Origin: JAYFNU01 sp034933305
Lineage (GTDB): Bacteria; Bacillota; Clostridia; Oscillospirales; Ruminococcaceae
Direction of reading: 5' to 3'
NCBI GenBank assembly: GCA_034933305.1
Contig: JAYFNU010000011.1
Location: forward strand, 19,460 to 83,459
DNA length: 64,000 nucleotides
The notes under the pieces are model-generated. The model ran no database searches, was not told the DNA's origin, and saw only the letters and a program-made list of their open reading frames with translations. Both the position numbers and the translations under genes were made by a program. Position 1 is the first letter of the stretch, and every line of letters begins with the position of its first letter. Below are positions 33,573 through 42,835 of the stretch, piece after piece.

Positions 33573-34091
33573 ATAAGCGGAAAAGACCATGCCATCAACG
33601 AGGAAATTCGCGACAGCGAAGTAAGACTCGTCGGCGATGACGGAAGCCAGCTCGGCATCATGTCGGCGGCCCAGGCGCTCAGAATCGCGGCCGAGAAAAA
33701 TCTCGACCTTGTTAAAATCGCGCCGCAGGCACAGCCGCCCGTGTGCAAGATCATGGACTACGGAAAGTATCGCTTCGAGCAGCAGAAACGCGACAAAGAG
33801 GCCAAGAAGAATCAGAAAACGGTCGAGATCAAGGAGATCCGGCTTTCGGTCAACATCGGCGATCACGACTTCGACACGAAGCTTGGCCATGCGAAAGAAT
33901 TCCTTGCGCAGGGCAATAAGGTGAAAGCGAGCATTCGCTTTCGCGGACGTGAAATGGCGCACACGTCGCTCGGTATCGACGTGATGAAGCGTTTCGCCGA
34001 AGCGCTTTCCGAGTATGGGACGGTGGAAAAAGAGCCGAAGCTTGAGGGCCGTTCCATGCAGATGTTCGTTGCCCCGAAACCGATAAAGTAA
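33573..34091 (+). CDS. infC: translation initiation factor IF-3, non-standard AUA start
   Basis: The product is 172 residues if it starts at the ATA at 33573. The first ATG (33660) would remove 29 residues that are clearly IF-3 (INEEIRDSEVRLVGDDGSQL). GGAGG at 33559-33563 lies 9 bases from the ATA, and the resulting SGKDHAINEEIR aligns with Bacillus IF-3 (MSKDFIINEQIR), whose gene starts with AUU. A rare start allows IF-3 to repress itself. Later motifs are PPVCKIMDYGKYRFEQQKR and VKASIRFRGREM. An ATC at 33567 is the other candidate, but it is too close to the site. Confidence 0.93.
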   Translation: MSGKDHAINEEIRDSEVRLVGDDGSQLGIMSAAQALRIAAEKNLDLVKIAPQAQPPVCKIMDYGKYRFEQQKRDKEAKKNQKTVEIKEIRLSVNIGDHDFDTKLGHAKEFLAQGNKVKASIRFRGREMAHTSLGIDVMKRFAEALSEYGTVEKEPKLEGRSMQMFVAPKPIK

Positions 34092-34108
34092 CAGGAGGAA
34101 CAGGCGTT

Positions 34109-34315
34109 ATGCCTAAGATGAAGACCCACAGCGGTACCAAGAAACGCATTGTAAAGATCACCAAAAACGGAAAGATCAAGCGCGCCAAGGCTTACAAGTC
34201 CCATCTCCTCAACGGCCACGGCAAGACCACGAAGCGCAAGAGAGGGCTGCGGCAGGCGGCCTACGTCGACAAGACGAACGCGGCCAACATCAAGGTCCTG
34301 CTGCCGTATAAATAA
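34109..34315 (+). CDS. rpmI: 50S ribosomal protein L35 (bL35)
   Basis: The product is 68 residues, slightly longer than the usual 64-66. It begins MPKMKTHSGTKKRIVKITKN and is strongly basic. CAGGAGGAACAGG precedes the start. It sits in the conserved infC-rpmI-rplT order. Confidence 0.97.
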   Translation: MPKMKTHSGTKKRIVKITKNGKIKRAKAYKSHLLNGHGKTTKRKRGLRQAAYVDKTNAANIKVLLPYK

Positions 34316-34336
34316 GAATAGGGAGGATAAAGAAGT

Positions 34337-34690
34337 ATGGCTCGCGTAAAAGGCGCGATGATGACGCGCAAAAGAAGAAAAAAGGTTCTCCGGCTCGCAA
34401 AGGGCTATTTCGGCAGCAAGAGCACGCTGTTCCGCACAGCGAAGGAAGCTGTCTATAAATCCGGCCGCTATTCCTACATCGGCAGAAAGCGCAAAAAGCG
34501 CGATTTCAGAAGACTGTGGATCACCCGCATCTCCGCAGGCGCGAAGATGAACGGCCTGAATTACAGCACACTGATGAACGGTCTCAAGAAGGCGGGCGTC
34601 ACGCTCAACCGCAAGATGCTCTCCGAGATGGCCATCAACGACCCCGCGGCGTTCACCGCCGTCGTCGAGCAGGCCAAGGCGGCGCTCTGA
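34337..34690 (+). CDS. rplT: 50S ribosomal protein L20 (bL20)
   Basis: The product is 117 residues: MARVKGAMMTRKRRKKVLRL at the N-terminus, then KGYFGSKSTLFRTAKEAV and RDFRRLWITRISAG. It assembles early on 23S rRNA and represses its own operon through the leader. GGGAGGATAAAG precedes the start. Confidence 0.98.
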   Translation: MARVKGAMMTRKRRKKVLRLAKGYFGSKSTLFRTAKEAVYKSGRYSYIGRKRKKRDFRRLWITRISAGAKMNGLNYSTLMNGLKKAGVTLNRKMLSEMAINDPAAFTAVVEQAKAAL

Positions 34691-34707
34691 TCCACCGCAG
34701 TTTAAAC

Positions 34708-34743
34708 GCCCGGGCGCGCATGCAAATGCGCGCGCGGGCTTTA
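34708..34743 (+). terminator. probable terminator after rplT
   Basis: A long GC hairpin (GCCCG plus GCGCGCAT with a GCAA loop and the complements) is followed by only TTTA, so the T-tract is weak. The remaining gap to 34865 contains an isolated TATAAT at 34807-34812 without a clear -35. Confidence 0.6.
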
Positions 34744-34865
34744 CGCTATTCATATCTCGTTTGCGCGCGCTGCCGACCGCGGCTATGCGGGGCGCCCCGC
34801 GCGCAATATAATATTAAAAAGATACTACTATCCGGCGCCCGCAGCGGCGCCGTGGGGGATCGCCC

Positions 34866-35651
34866 GTGAACGAGATCACCAGCCGAACAAACGAAACGGT
34901 CAAGGATGTCTGCGCGCTGTGCGCCGACGCGTCGCTGCGCCGCGCGCGGGGCCTGTGCGTCGTGCACGGCGTCAAGCTGTGCGGCGAGGCGGCCCGGCGC
35001 ACGGGGCTCGCGGCGCTGTACGCGACGCCTGCGGCGCTCGAACGGTACGGCGCGGAGATCGGCGCGATGTGCCCGCCGCAGGCGGTGACGGTCGTATCGG
35101 CGCCCGTCGCCGAAAAGATGTCCGGCCAGCCGGCGCCGCAGGGCGTCGTCGGCGTCGCCCGGCTGCCCGCGCCGGTGCCGCCCGAACGGCTCGGCGACCG
35201 CCGCCGCGCGCTTGTGCTGTGCGCGCTGCAGGATCCCGCGAACGTCGGGGCCGCCGTGCGCACCGCCGCGGCCTTCGGCTATACCGCCGTCGAACTGTCG
35301 GACGACTGCGCCGATCTTTTTTCTCCGAAGGCGCTGCGCGCGTCGATGGGCGCCGCCTTCGCGGTCGATACCTTTTCCTTCGGCGACGGCCCCGCGCTTG
35401 CGCGCACGCTCGAAGCCGGCGGCTTTCTGTGCGTCGCGACGGCGCTGACGGACGCCGCGCGGCCCGTCACGGACATCCCGATGGACGGACGGCTCGCGCT
35501 GTTCATCGGCAACGAGGGGCACGGGCTGCCGCGCGGCGTCATCGACGCCTGCGGCGCCTGCGCCGTCATCCCCATCGGCGACCGCGTCGAGAGCCTCAAC
35601 GCCTCGGCCGCGGCCGCGGTGTGCATGTGGGTGCTGCGCGATGGACGATAA
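34866..35651 (+). CDS. TrmH/SpoU-family RNA 2'-O-methyltransferase
   Basis: The product is 261 residues. A small N-terminal substrate-binding domain (ITSRTNETVKDVCALC) precedes the SPOUT knot with motifs LCALQDPANVGAAVRTAAAF, ALFIGNEGHGL and PIGDRVESLNASAAAAV. Such enzymes methylate ribose in 23S rRNA or tRNA; the architecture is closest to the RlmB/TsnR-like group found in Firmicutes (YsgA type). It starts at a GTG (34866) behind GGGGGAT. Its last 11 bases overlap dprA. Confidence 0.9.
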   Translation: MNEITSRTNETVKDVCALCADASLRRARGLCVVHGVKLCGEAARRTGLAALYATPAALERYGAEIGAMCPPQAVTVVSAPVAEKMSGQPAPQGVVGVARLPAPVPPERLGDRRRALVLCALQDPANVGAAVRTAAAFGYTAVELSDDCADLFSPKALRASMGAAFAVDTFSFGDGPALARTLEAGGFLCVATALTDAARPVTDIPMDGRLALFIGNEGHGLPRGVIDACGACAVIPIGDRVESLNASAAAAVCMWVLRDGR

Positions 35652-36723
35652 GCGGCTGCTCTGGCTGTGGCTTTACGGGGTGCTCGGCGCGTGCAACGCG
35701 AAATTTCTCGAGCTGCTGCGCCGGTACGACTATATCGGCGAGATCTACGCGCGGCGCACCTCGGCCGAGCTGCAGCAGCAGCTCACGCCGCTCGAAGCGA
35801 AAAACGCCCGCGCGACGACGCTCGATGCCTGCCGCGCGCTGCTCGAGCGGTGCGACGCCGCCGGCGTGCGCGTCGTCCCCTACGCCGACGCGCTGTATCC
35901 CGAGCAGCTGCGCCTGACGCGCGTGCCGCCCGCGCTGCTGTTCGTGACGGGCGACGCCGCCGCGCTGTCCGCCAACGCCGTGGCCGGCGTCGGTTCCCGC
36001 GCGGCGACGGCCTACGGAAGAGACGCGGTCCGGCGCATCTGCGCGCCGCTCGCCGAAGCGGGCCTGCTGCTCGTCAGCGGCCTCGCGGCGGGCTGCGACA
36101 CGGCGGTGCACCGCGCGGCGCTCGACGCCGGCGGAAAGACCGCCGCCGTGCTCGGCACCGCCGTCGACGCGACCTATCCGCCGCAGAACCGGGCGCTGCG
36201 CGCCGAAATCGAGGCGCACGGCGCCGTCGTCAGCGAATACCCGCCCGGCGCGCCCCCGCGGCGCGGCATGTTTCCCCAGCGCAACCGCATCATCTCCGGG
36301 CTGTCGCGCGGCGTCATCATCTTCGAGGCCGCGAAAAAGAGCGGCACGATGATCACCGCGAGCTGGGCGCTCGACGACGGGCGCGAGGTGTTCGCGGTTC
36401 CGGGCAGCATCTTTTCCCCCACGAGCGAGGGCACCAATCATCTCATCAAGCTCGGCGCGTCGCCCGCGACCTGCGCGAAGGACGTGCTCGACGCCTTCGG
36501 TCTCGCGCTGCCCGCGCGCCATGCCGAGGCGGCGCCGGTCTATTCCGGCGACAAACAGAAGATCCTGCGGGCGCTCGCGGACGGCGAGCGCACCGCGGAC
36601 GAGCTGCTCGAGGCGGCCGCGCTGCCCGCGCACGAGCTGTTCGCACAGCTCACGGAGCTCGAAATGGACGGCGCGGTCGAACCGCTGCCGGGCGCGAGAT
36701 ACCGGCGCAGACCCCAAATCTGA
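35641..36723 (+). CDS. dprA: DNA processing protein DprA
   Basis: The product is 360 residues. An N-terminal SAM-like region is followed by the Rossmann-type DprA core (AVAGVGSRAATAYGRDAVR, LLVSGLAAGCDTAVHRAAL, AVLGTAVDATYPPQNRAL, MFPQRNRIISGLSRGVII, KSGTMITASWALDDGREVFA) and a C-terminal winged helix (KILRALADGERTADELLEAA). It loads RecA on incoming single strands in transformation. The dprA-topA-trmFO order is standard in Gram-positives, and other competence genes are not in the window. Confidence 0.96.
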   Translation: MDDKRLLWLWLYGVLGACNAKFLELLRRYDYIGEIYARRTSAELQQQLTPLEAKNARATTLDACRALLERCDAAGVRVVPYADALYPEQLRLTRVPPALLFVTGDAAALSANAVAGVGSRAATAYGRDAVRRICAPLAEAGLLLVSGLAAGCDTAVHRAALDAGGKTAAVLGTAVDATYPPQNRALRAEIEAHGAVVSEYPPGAPPRRGMFPQRNRIISGLSRGVIIFEAAKKSGTMITASWALDDGREVFAVPGSIFSPTSEGTNHLIKLGASPATCAKDVLDAFGLALPARHAEAAPVYSGDKQKILRALADGERTADELLEAAALPAHELFAQLTELEMDGAVEPLPGARYRRRPQI

Positions 36724-36745
36724 AGACTGAACACAAGGTGAAGAA

Positions 36746-38842
36746 ATGTCAAAACTGGTCATCGTTGAGTCGCCCGCAAAGGCGAAGACAATCAAAAAAT
36801 ATCTCGGCAGGGACTACGAGGTGATGGCCTCGATGGGCCATATCCGCGACCTGCCGAAGAATTCCCTCGGCGTCAACGTCGATAAGGAATTCAAGCCCCA
36901 GTATCTCAACATCAGCGGCAAGGAAAAGCTCATCAAGGAGCTCCAGGACGCGGCGAAGAAGAGCGATTACGTCTATCTCGCCACCGACCCCGACCGCGAG
37001 GGCGAGGCCATCTCGTGGCACCTTGCGCACCTGCTCAAGCTGCCCGTCGACGACAAAAACCGCGTCACCTTCGGCGAGATCACCCAGAAGGGCGTGCGCG
37101 AGGGCATGAGCGCCCCGCGCACCATCGACCTCGATCTCGTCAATTCGCAGCAGGCGCGGCGCATCCTCGACCGCATCGTCGGCTACAAGCTGTCGCCCTT
37201 CCTGTGGCGCAAGGTGCGCCGGGGGCTGTCGGCGGGCCGCGTGCAGTCCGTCGCGGTGCGCCTCATCGTCGACCGCGAGCGCTCCATCGAGGCCTTCGTG
37301 CCGCAGGAGTTCTGGACGATCGACGCGACGCTGCGCCCGTCGGGCGGCAGCAAGACCTTCACGGCGCGCCTGCGCACGAAGGACGGCGTCGATCCCGACG
37401 ATTTCAAGCTCGAGAACAAGGAACAGGCGGACGCCGTGCTCGCGGCGCTCGAAAACGCCGAGTTCACCATCGACGACATCAAGAAGGGCGTCCGCCGGCG
37501 CGTGCCGGAGCCGCCGTTCATCACCTCGACGCTGCAGCAGGAGGCCTCGCGGCGCCTCGGCTTCACCGCGCGGCGCACCATGCGCGCGGCGCAGGAGCTC
37601 TACGAGGGCATCGACCTCGAGGGGCTGGGCAGCACCGGCCTCATCACCTACATGCGCACCGACTCGCTGCGCGTCGCGGACGACGCCGTCGCGCAGGCGA
37701 ACGACTATATCGCCGGCGAGTACGGCGAAAAATACGTCTGCCGCACGCAGCGCACCTACAAGCGTAAGAGCGCCTCGACGGTGCAGGACGCGCACGAAGC
37801 GATCCGCCCGACGTCCGTCGCGCTGACGCCCGACAAGGTCAAGGCCTCGCTGACGCCCGACCAGTACAAGCTGTACCGGCTCATCTGGGAGCGCTTCGTC
37901 GCGAGCCGCATGAGCGACCAGATCCTCGACACCGTCGTCGTCAACCTGCGCGCGGGCGATTATCTCTTCCGCGCGACCGGCCATACGGTGGCGTTCGACG
38001 GCTTCGCGCGGCTGTACGAGGCGGCGACGGACGAAAAGGCCGAGACGGCCGCCGAGCTGCCGCCGCTCGAGCCGACGACCGTGCTGCGGAAGAAAGAGGT
38101 CAAGGCGACCCAGCGCTTCACGCAGCCGCCGCAGCGCTTCACCGAAGCGACGCTCATCAAGACGCTCGAGGAGAACGGCATCGGCCGCCCGTCGACCTAC
38201 GCCCCGATCATCTCCACGATCATCGACCGCGGCTATGTGGAGCGCGAGCAGCGTTCCCTCAAGCCGACGTCGCTCGGCCTCGTCGTGACCGACCTGATGA
38301 TCGACCAGTTCCCCAACATCGTCGACGAAAAATTCAGCGCCGGCATGGAGAAAAACCTCGACAAGATCGAGGAGGGCAAGGCGGACTGGGTCAAAACGCT
38401 CGACAAATTCTACAAGGACTTTTCCAAAACGCTCAGCAAGGCGGAGGAGAACCTCGACGGGCAGCGCCTCAAGGTGCCCGAGGAGGAGACCGACGTCGTG
38501 TGCGAGCTGTGCGGCCGCAAGATGGTGGTCAAGACCGGGCGCTACGGAAAGTTCCTCGCCTGCCCCGGCTTCCCCGAATGCCGCAACACCAAGAAGATCG
38601 TCGTCGAGACGCCGGGCGTCTGCCCGAAGTGCGGCGGAAAGATCCTGCTGCGGCGCTCGCAGAAGGGCCGCGTCTTCTACGCCTGCGAAAAGGGCAGGGA
38701 GTGCGGCTTCATGAGCTGGGACGAGCCGGTCGCCGAGAAATGCCCGCAGTGCGGCGCGAGCCTGTTCCGCAAAAAGGGCAGGGCGCCCTACCTCTACTGC
38801 CAGAAGGAGGGCTGCGGCTACCGGAGGGACGAAGAGAAATGA
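36746..38842 (+). CDS. topA: DNA topoisomerase I
   Basis: The product is 698 residues of type IA. The Toprim domain starts LVIVESPAKAKTIKKYLG and contains LATDPDREGEAISWHL. The active tyrosine is Tyr302 in LITYMRTDSLR. The C-terminus carries three zinc-ribbon repeats, beginning CELCGRKMV, CPKCGGKIL and CPQCGASLF, that bind single-stranded DNA. It relaxes negative supercoils. The stop overlaps the trmFO start by 4 bases (ATGA). Confidence 0.98.
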   Translation: MSKLVIVESPAKAKTIKKYLGRDYEVMASMGHIRDLPKNSLGVNVDKEFKPQYLNISGKEKLIKELQDAAKKSDYVYLATDPDREGEAISWHLAHLLKLPVDDKNRVTFGEITQKGVREGMSAPRTIDLDLVNSQQARRILDRIVGYKLSPFLWRKVRRGLSAGRVQSVAVRLIVDRERSIEAFVPQEFWTIDATLRPSGGSKTFTARLRTKDGVDPDDFKLENKEQADAVLAALENAEFTIDDIKKGVRRRVPEPPFITSTLQQEASRRLGFTARRTMRAAQELYEGIDLEGLGSTGLITYMRTDSLRVADDAVAQANDYIAGEYGEKYVCRTQRTYKRKSASTVQDAHEAIRPTSVALTPDKVKASLTPDQYKLYRLIWERFVASRMSDQILDTVVVNLRAGDYLFRATGHTVAFDGFARLYEAATDEKAETAAELPPLEPTTVLRKKEVKATQRFTQPPQRFTEATLIKTLEENGIGRPSTYAPIISTIIDRGYVEREQRSLKPTSLGLVVTDLMIDQFPNIVDEKFSAGMEKNLDKIEEGKADWVKTLDKFYKDFSKTLSKAEENLDGQRLKVPEEETDVVCELCGRKMVVKTGRYGKFLACPGFPECRNTKKIVVETPGVCPKCGGKILLRRSQKGRVFYACEKGRECGFMSWDEPVAEKCPQCGASLFRKKGRAPYLYCQKEGCGYRRDEEK

Positions 38843-40146
38843 ACGTGCGCGTCATCGGCGCGGGGCTCGCGGGCTGCGAGGCCGCCTGGGCGCTCGCGCA
38901 GGACGGCTTTTCGGTGACGCTCGTCGAACAGAAGCCGGACAGGCGTTCGCCTGCCCACAGGCTCGATACCTTTGCGGAGCTCGTCTGCTCCAATTCCCTC
39001 AAGGCTGCGCGCGTCGACAGCGCCTCGGGCCTTCTCAAGGCGGAGATGCGGAAGATGGGCTCGCTGTGCCTCGCCGTCGCGGACGGCTGCGCGGTCCCCG
39101 CGGGCGGCGCGCTCGCCGTCGACCGCTTCCGCTTCACGCAGGGCGTCACGGAAAAGATCCTCTCCCACGCGGGGATCACGGTGCTGCGGCGGGAGGAGAC
39201 GGCGCTCGACCCGGAGCAGCCGACGATCCTCGCGACGGGCCCGCTGACCGACGGCGCGCTCGCCGAAGCGCTGCGCGCGCTGACGGGGGACGAGGCGCTG
39301 TCCTTTTACGACGCGGCCGCGCCCATCGTCACGGCGGACAGCATCGATATGGAAAAGGTGAGCGCGGCGTCGCGCTACGGGCGCGGCGGCGACGACTACC
39401 TCAACTGCTTTTTCGACAAAGCCGGATACGAGGCGTTCATGCGCGCGCTCGCGGACGCCGGGACGGCGCCGCTGCACGGCGCGGACGCGGATTATCCCGT
39501 TTACGAGGGCTGCATGCCCATCGAGAAGCTCGCGCGTCGCGGCCTCGACGCGGCGCGTTTCGGCCCGATGAAGCCGGTCGGCCTCGTCGATCCCGTGACG
39601 GGGCGGCGGCCGTGGGCGGCGGTCCAGCTGCGGCGCGAGGACGCCGCGGGCACGATGTACAACCTCGTCGGCTTTCAGACGAACCTGAGATTCGGCGAAC
39701 AGAAGCGGGTGTTCTCGATGATCCCGGGGCTCGAAAATGCCGAATTTGCGCGGTACGGCGTCATGCACCGCAACAGCTTTCTCAATTCGCCGCGCGTGCT
39801 GCTGCCGACGCTCAGCCTCAGGGCGGCGCCGAACATCCGCATCGCCGGCCAGCTCACCGGCTTCGAGGGCTATATGGAGAGCGCCGCATGCGGCCAGCTC
39901 GCCGCGCGGTTCGCCGCCGCGGCGCTGCGCGGGCGGACGGCGCGCATCCCGGGGCCCGACACCATGTGCGGCGCGCTGCTGCGCTACATCACCGCGCCGA
40001 ACAGCGACTTTCAGCCCATGGGGGCGAACATGGGCATTCTGCCGCACCTCGCGGAACCCGTCCGCGACAAAAAGCAACGATATGCGGCGCTCGCCGAGCG
40101 GGCGCTGCGGGAGATGGAGGAATATCTGCATGAAGATCGTGATTGA
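38839..40146 (+). CDS. trmFO: methylenetetrahydrofolate-tRNA m5U54 methyltransferase TrmFO
   Basis: The product is 435 residues. The FAD-binding N-terminus is VRVIGAGLAGCEAAWALAQ. Other conserved stretches are PAHRLDTFAELVCSNSLK, GRGGDDYLNCFF, YEGCMPIEKLA, MKPVGLVDP, YNLVGFQTNL and the C-terminal QPMGANMGILP. It makes 5-methyluridine at position 54 of tRNA using folate. The start forms ATGA with the topA stop, and the gene overlaps plsX by 17 bases. Confidence 0.97.
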   Translation: MNVRVIGAGLAGCEAAWALAQDGFSVTLVEQKPDRRSPAHRLDTFAELVCSNSLKAARVDSASGLLKAEMRKMGSLCLAVADGCAVPAGGALAVDRFRFTQGVTEKILSHAGITVLRREETALDPEQPTILATGPLTDGALAEALRALTGDEALSFYDAAAPIVTADSIDMEKVSAASRYGRGGDDYLNCFFDKAGYEAFMRALADAGTAPLHGADADYPVYEGCMPIEKLARRGLDAARFGPMKPVGLVDPVTGRRPWAAVQLRREDAAGTMYNLVGFQTNLRFGEQKRVFSMIPGLENAEFARYGVMHRNSFLNSPRVLLPTLSLRAAPNIRIAGQLTGFEGYMESAACGQLAARFAAAALRGRTARIPGPDTMCGALLRYITAPNSDFQPMGANMGILPHLAEPVRDKKQRYAALAERALREMEEYLHEDRD

Positions 40147-41119
40147 CGCTTTCGGCGGAGACAACGCGCCGCTCGAGATCCTGAAGGGCGCGGCCGCCGC
40201 GAAATGCTTCGGCGAACAGCTCGCGCTGTCGGGGGACGCCGCGCAGATCGAAAAATGCGCGCGGGAGAACGGCATCGACATCAGCGGCATCGAGATCCTG
40301 CCGGCGGCGAGCGTGATGGACATGCACGACGACGCGAAGCTCGTGCTCACGGGCACGGCGGACCGCTCGATGGCGGTCGGCGTGCGGGCGCTCGCCGACG
40401 GCGCGGCGGACGCGTTCGTCAGCGCGGGGCCCACCGGCGCGCTCATCATGGGCGCGACGCTCATCGTCCGGCGCATCCGGGGCGTCAAGCGCCCGGCGTT
40501 CGGCGCGGTCATCCCGAGCGTGAACGGTTTTTATATCCTGATGGACTGCGGCGCGAACGTCGAGTGCCGCCCCGAGATGCTCGATCAGTTCGGCACGCTC
40601 GGCTCGATCTACATGCACAAGGTGCTGGGCATCGAATCGCCGCGCGTCGGGCTCGCGAACAACGGCGCGGAGGACTCGAAGGGCACCGAGCTGCAGGTCG
40701 AAGCCTACAAGCTGCTCGCGAAGAACCCTTCCGTCAACTTCATCGGCAACGTGGAAGGGCGGGACATACCGCTCGGCGCGGCGGACGTCGTCGTGGCCGA
40801 CGGCTTCACCGGCAACCTCATCCTCAAGACCATCGAGGGCATGGGCAGCGCCATGATGAAGAAGCTCAAGGGCGTGTTTTACAAAAATCTCGCGACCAAG
40901 CTCGCCGCGGCGGTCCTCAAGCCGGCGCTGCGCGAGTTTAAGGACAGCATGGACTACGAGAAGCTCGGCGGCGCGCCCATCATCGGCCTCACGAAGCCCG
41001 TCGTGAAATCCCACGGCAGCAGCAGCGCCGAGGCCATCAAAAACGCGGTCAAGCAGGCCATCGACTGGAGCCGGTCGGGCGTGACGGAAGCGATAGAAAA
41101 GGCGGTTGCGGCGGAATGA
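40130..41119 (+). CDS. plsX: phosphate acyltransferase PlsX
   Basis: The product is 329 residues. It converts acyl-ACP to acyl-phosphate for phospholipid synthesis. Motifs are KIVIDAFGGDNAPLEILKG, VSAGPTGALIMGATLI, MDCGANVECRPEMLDQF, LLNNG-type LANNGAEDSKGTEL, VADGFTGNLILK and GGAPIIGLTKPVVKSHGSS. GGAGG lies 9 bases upstream of the ATG inside trmFO. fapR, fabD and acpP, often adjacent, are absent. rnc follows with an ATGA overlap. Confidence 0.97.
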   Translation: MKIVIDAFGGDNAPLEILKGAAAAKCFGEQLALSGDAAQIEKCARENGIDISGIEILPAASVMDMHDDAKLVLTGTADRSMAVGVRALADGAADAFVSAGPTGALIMGATLIVRRIRGVKRPAFGAVIPSVNGFYILMDCGANVECRPEMLDQFGTLGSIYMHKVLGIESPRVGLANNGAEDSKGTELQVEAYKLLAKNPSVNFIGNVEGRDIPLGAADVVVADGFTGNLILKTIEGMGSAMMKKLKGVFYKNLATKLAAAVLKPALREFKDSMDYEKLGGAPIIGLTKPVVKSHGSSSAEAIKNAVKQAIDWSRSGVTEAIEKAVAAE

Positions 41120-41787
41120 ACGCATTGGAAAAAAAGATCGGCTATGAATTCGGCGACTACGCGCTGCTCGAGGAAGCGCTGATGCATTCGAGCTATGCGA
41201 ACGAGCACGGGCTCGGGCGCATCGAATGCAACGAGCGGCTCGAATTTCTCGGCGACTCGGTGCTGTCGGTCGTCGTGAGCGAATATCTGTTCAATGGCCG
41301 CCCCAAGCGCCCCGAGGGCGACCTGACCAAGCTGCGCGCGAGCCTCGTGTGCGAAACGGCGCTGTCAAAATTCGCCCACGAGATCAGTCTCGGGGACAGC
41401 ATACGCCTCGGCAAGGGCGAGATCAAAAACGGCGGGGCCGACCGGTCGTCGATCCTCGCGGACTGCTTTGAGGCGCTCATCGCCGCCATCTACCTCGACG
41501 GCGGCATCGAACCGGCGCGCTTTTTCATCCTGCGCTTCATCAAGCGCGAGCTGAAAAAGCACGACAGCGTGCGCGACTACAAGACGGAGCTCCAGGAGGT
41601 CATCCAGCGCAATCCCGAGGAGAAGGTGCGCTATGTCCTCGTGTCGGAGGACGGGCCGGATCACGACAAGTCCTTCACGGTCGAGGTGCGCCTCAATTCG
41701 AACGTCATCGGCACCGGCGAGGGCCACAGCAAGAAGGTGGCCGAGCAGAACGCCGCGCGCGAGGCGCTGGAGCTGATGGGGCTGTGA
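41116..41787 (+). CDS. rnc: ribonuclease III
   Basis: The product is 223 residues. The catalytic domain holds NERLEFLGDSVLSVVVSEYL (metal-binding Glu/Asp) and ILADCFEALIAAIYLDGG; the C-terminal double-strand RNA-binding domain begins DYKTELQEVIQ and ends AAREALELMGL. It processes rRNA and cleaves double-stranded RNA. It is coupled on both sides by 4-base overlaps. Confidence 0.98.
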   Translation: MNALEKKIGYEFGDYALLEEALMHSSYANEHGLGRIECNERLEFLGDSVLSVVVSEYLFNGRPKRPEGDLTKLRASLVCETALSKFAHEISLGDSIRLGKGEIKNGGADRSSILADCFEALIAAIYLDGGIEPARFFILRFIKRELKKHDSVRDYKTELQEVIQRNPEEKVRYVLVSEDGPDHDKSFTVEVRLNSNVIGTGEGHSKKVAEQNAAREALELMGL

Positions 41788-42800
41788 AGCGGCACGCCAA
41801 CCTGTCCGTCTTCGTGCCGCACGTAGGCTGCCCGCAGCGCTGCATTTTCTGCGACCAGAACGAGATCTCGGGCGCCGCGCGCGCGCCGTCGCCCGCCGAG
41901 GTGACGGCGCTGTGCGAGCGGTATCTGCCCGCCCCCGGCGCGGGCGCCGACACGGAGATCGCCTTTTTCGGCGGCAGCTTCACCGCGGTCGAGCGGGGAT
42001 ACATGACGGCGCTGCTCGAAGCGGCGCAGCCGTTCATCCGCGCCGGGCGCGCGAAGGGCGTGCGGCTGTCGACGCGGCCCGACGCCGTGGGGGACGACGT
42101 CCTCGACGTGCTCGCGCGTTATCGCGTGACCGCCATCGAGCTCGGCGCGCAGAGCATGGACGACGCGGTGCTCGCCGCCAACCGCCGCGGCCATACGGCC
42201 GCCGACGCGCGCAGCGCGTGCGCGCGCATCCGCGCGCGGGGCGGGTGGCAGCTCGGCCTGCAGATGATGCTCGGCATGTACGGCGAAGAGGACCCGCAGG
42301 CGGGCGCGCTGCGCACGGCGCGGGAGTTCATCGCGATGCGGCCCGACACGGTGCGCATCTACCCGACGCTCGTCATGGAGAACACGCCGCTGTGCGCGCT
42401 GTGGCGGCAGGGGGAATATACGCCGCTCACGGCGGAAGCGGCGGTCGGCATCACGGCGCAGCTGCTGGGGATGTTCGGGCGCGCGGGCATCGGCGTCATC
42501 CGCGTGGGGCTGCACAGCGACGCGTCGCTGCGCGAGCACGTCGCGGCGGGGCCGTTCCATCCGGCGTTCGGCGAGCTGTGCTACGCCCGCGCGATGCGGG
42601 ATAAGCTCGAGGCGGCGCTCGCGGCCGCCGGCATGCCGGAGCGCGCGGCGGCGCTGGTGCATCCGTCGCAGGTCAGCCGCGCGGTCGGCTATGCGCGCGG
42701 GAACATCGCGTGGTTCGCGGCGCGCGGCGTCGCGCTGACGGTGCGCGCCGACGCGTCGGTGCCGGAAGACAGCGTGCGGCTGCAGACACAGGATACATGA
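41784..42800 (+). CDS. Elp3-like radical SAM protein (smc-linked)
   Basis: The product is 338 residues and starts at a GTG overlapping the rnc stop (GTGA). The 4Fe-4S motif is GCPQRCIFCDQ, followed by EIAFFGGSFTAVERGYM, RLSTRPDAV and IELGAQSMDDAVL, the radical SAM layout of Elp3. No C-terminal acetyltransferase domain is present. In many Clostridia a homologous gene lies between rnc and smc. The substrate is unknown; a tRNA or other RNA modification is a reasonable guess. Confidence 0.88.
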   Translation: MKRHANLSVFVPHVGCPQRCIFCDQNEISGAARAPSPAEVTALCERYLPAPGAGADTEIAFFGGSFTAVERGYMTALLEAAQPFIRAGRAKGVRLSTRPDAVGDDVLDVLARYRVTAIELGAQSMDDAVLAANRRGHTAADARSACARIRARGGWQLGLQMMLGMYGEEDPQAGALRTAREFIAMRPDTVRIYPTLVMENTPLCALWRQGEYTPLTAEAAVGITAQLLGMFGRAGIGVIRVGLHSDASLREHVAAGPFHPAFGELCYARAMRDKLEAALAAAGMPERAAALVHPSQVSRAVGYARGNIAWFAARGVALTVRADASVPEDSVRLQTQDT

Positions 42801-42835
42801 AAGCGATCCAATCCACACATTGAGAGGGATCTACA

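Noticed and set aside
34807..34812. A promoter for the SpoU methyltransferase gene from the TATAAT before it
   Set aside because: No -35 sequence lies 16-18 bases upstream, so it was not listed as a promoter.
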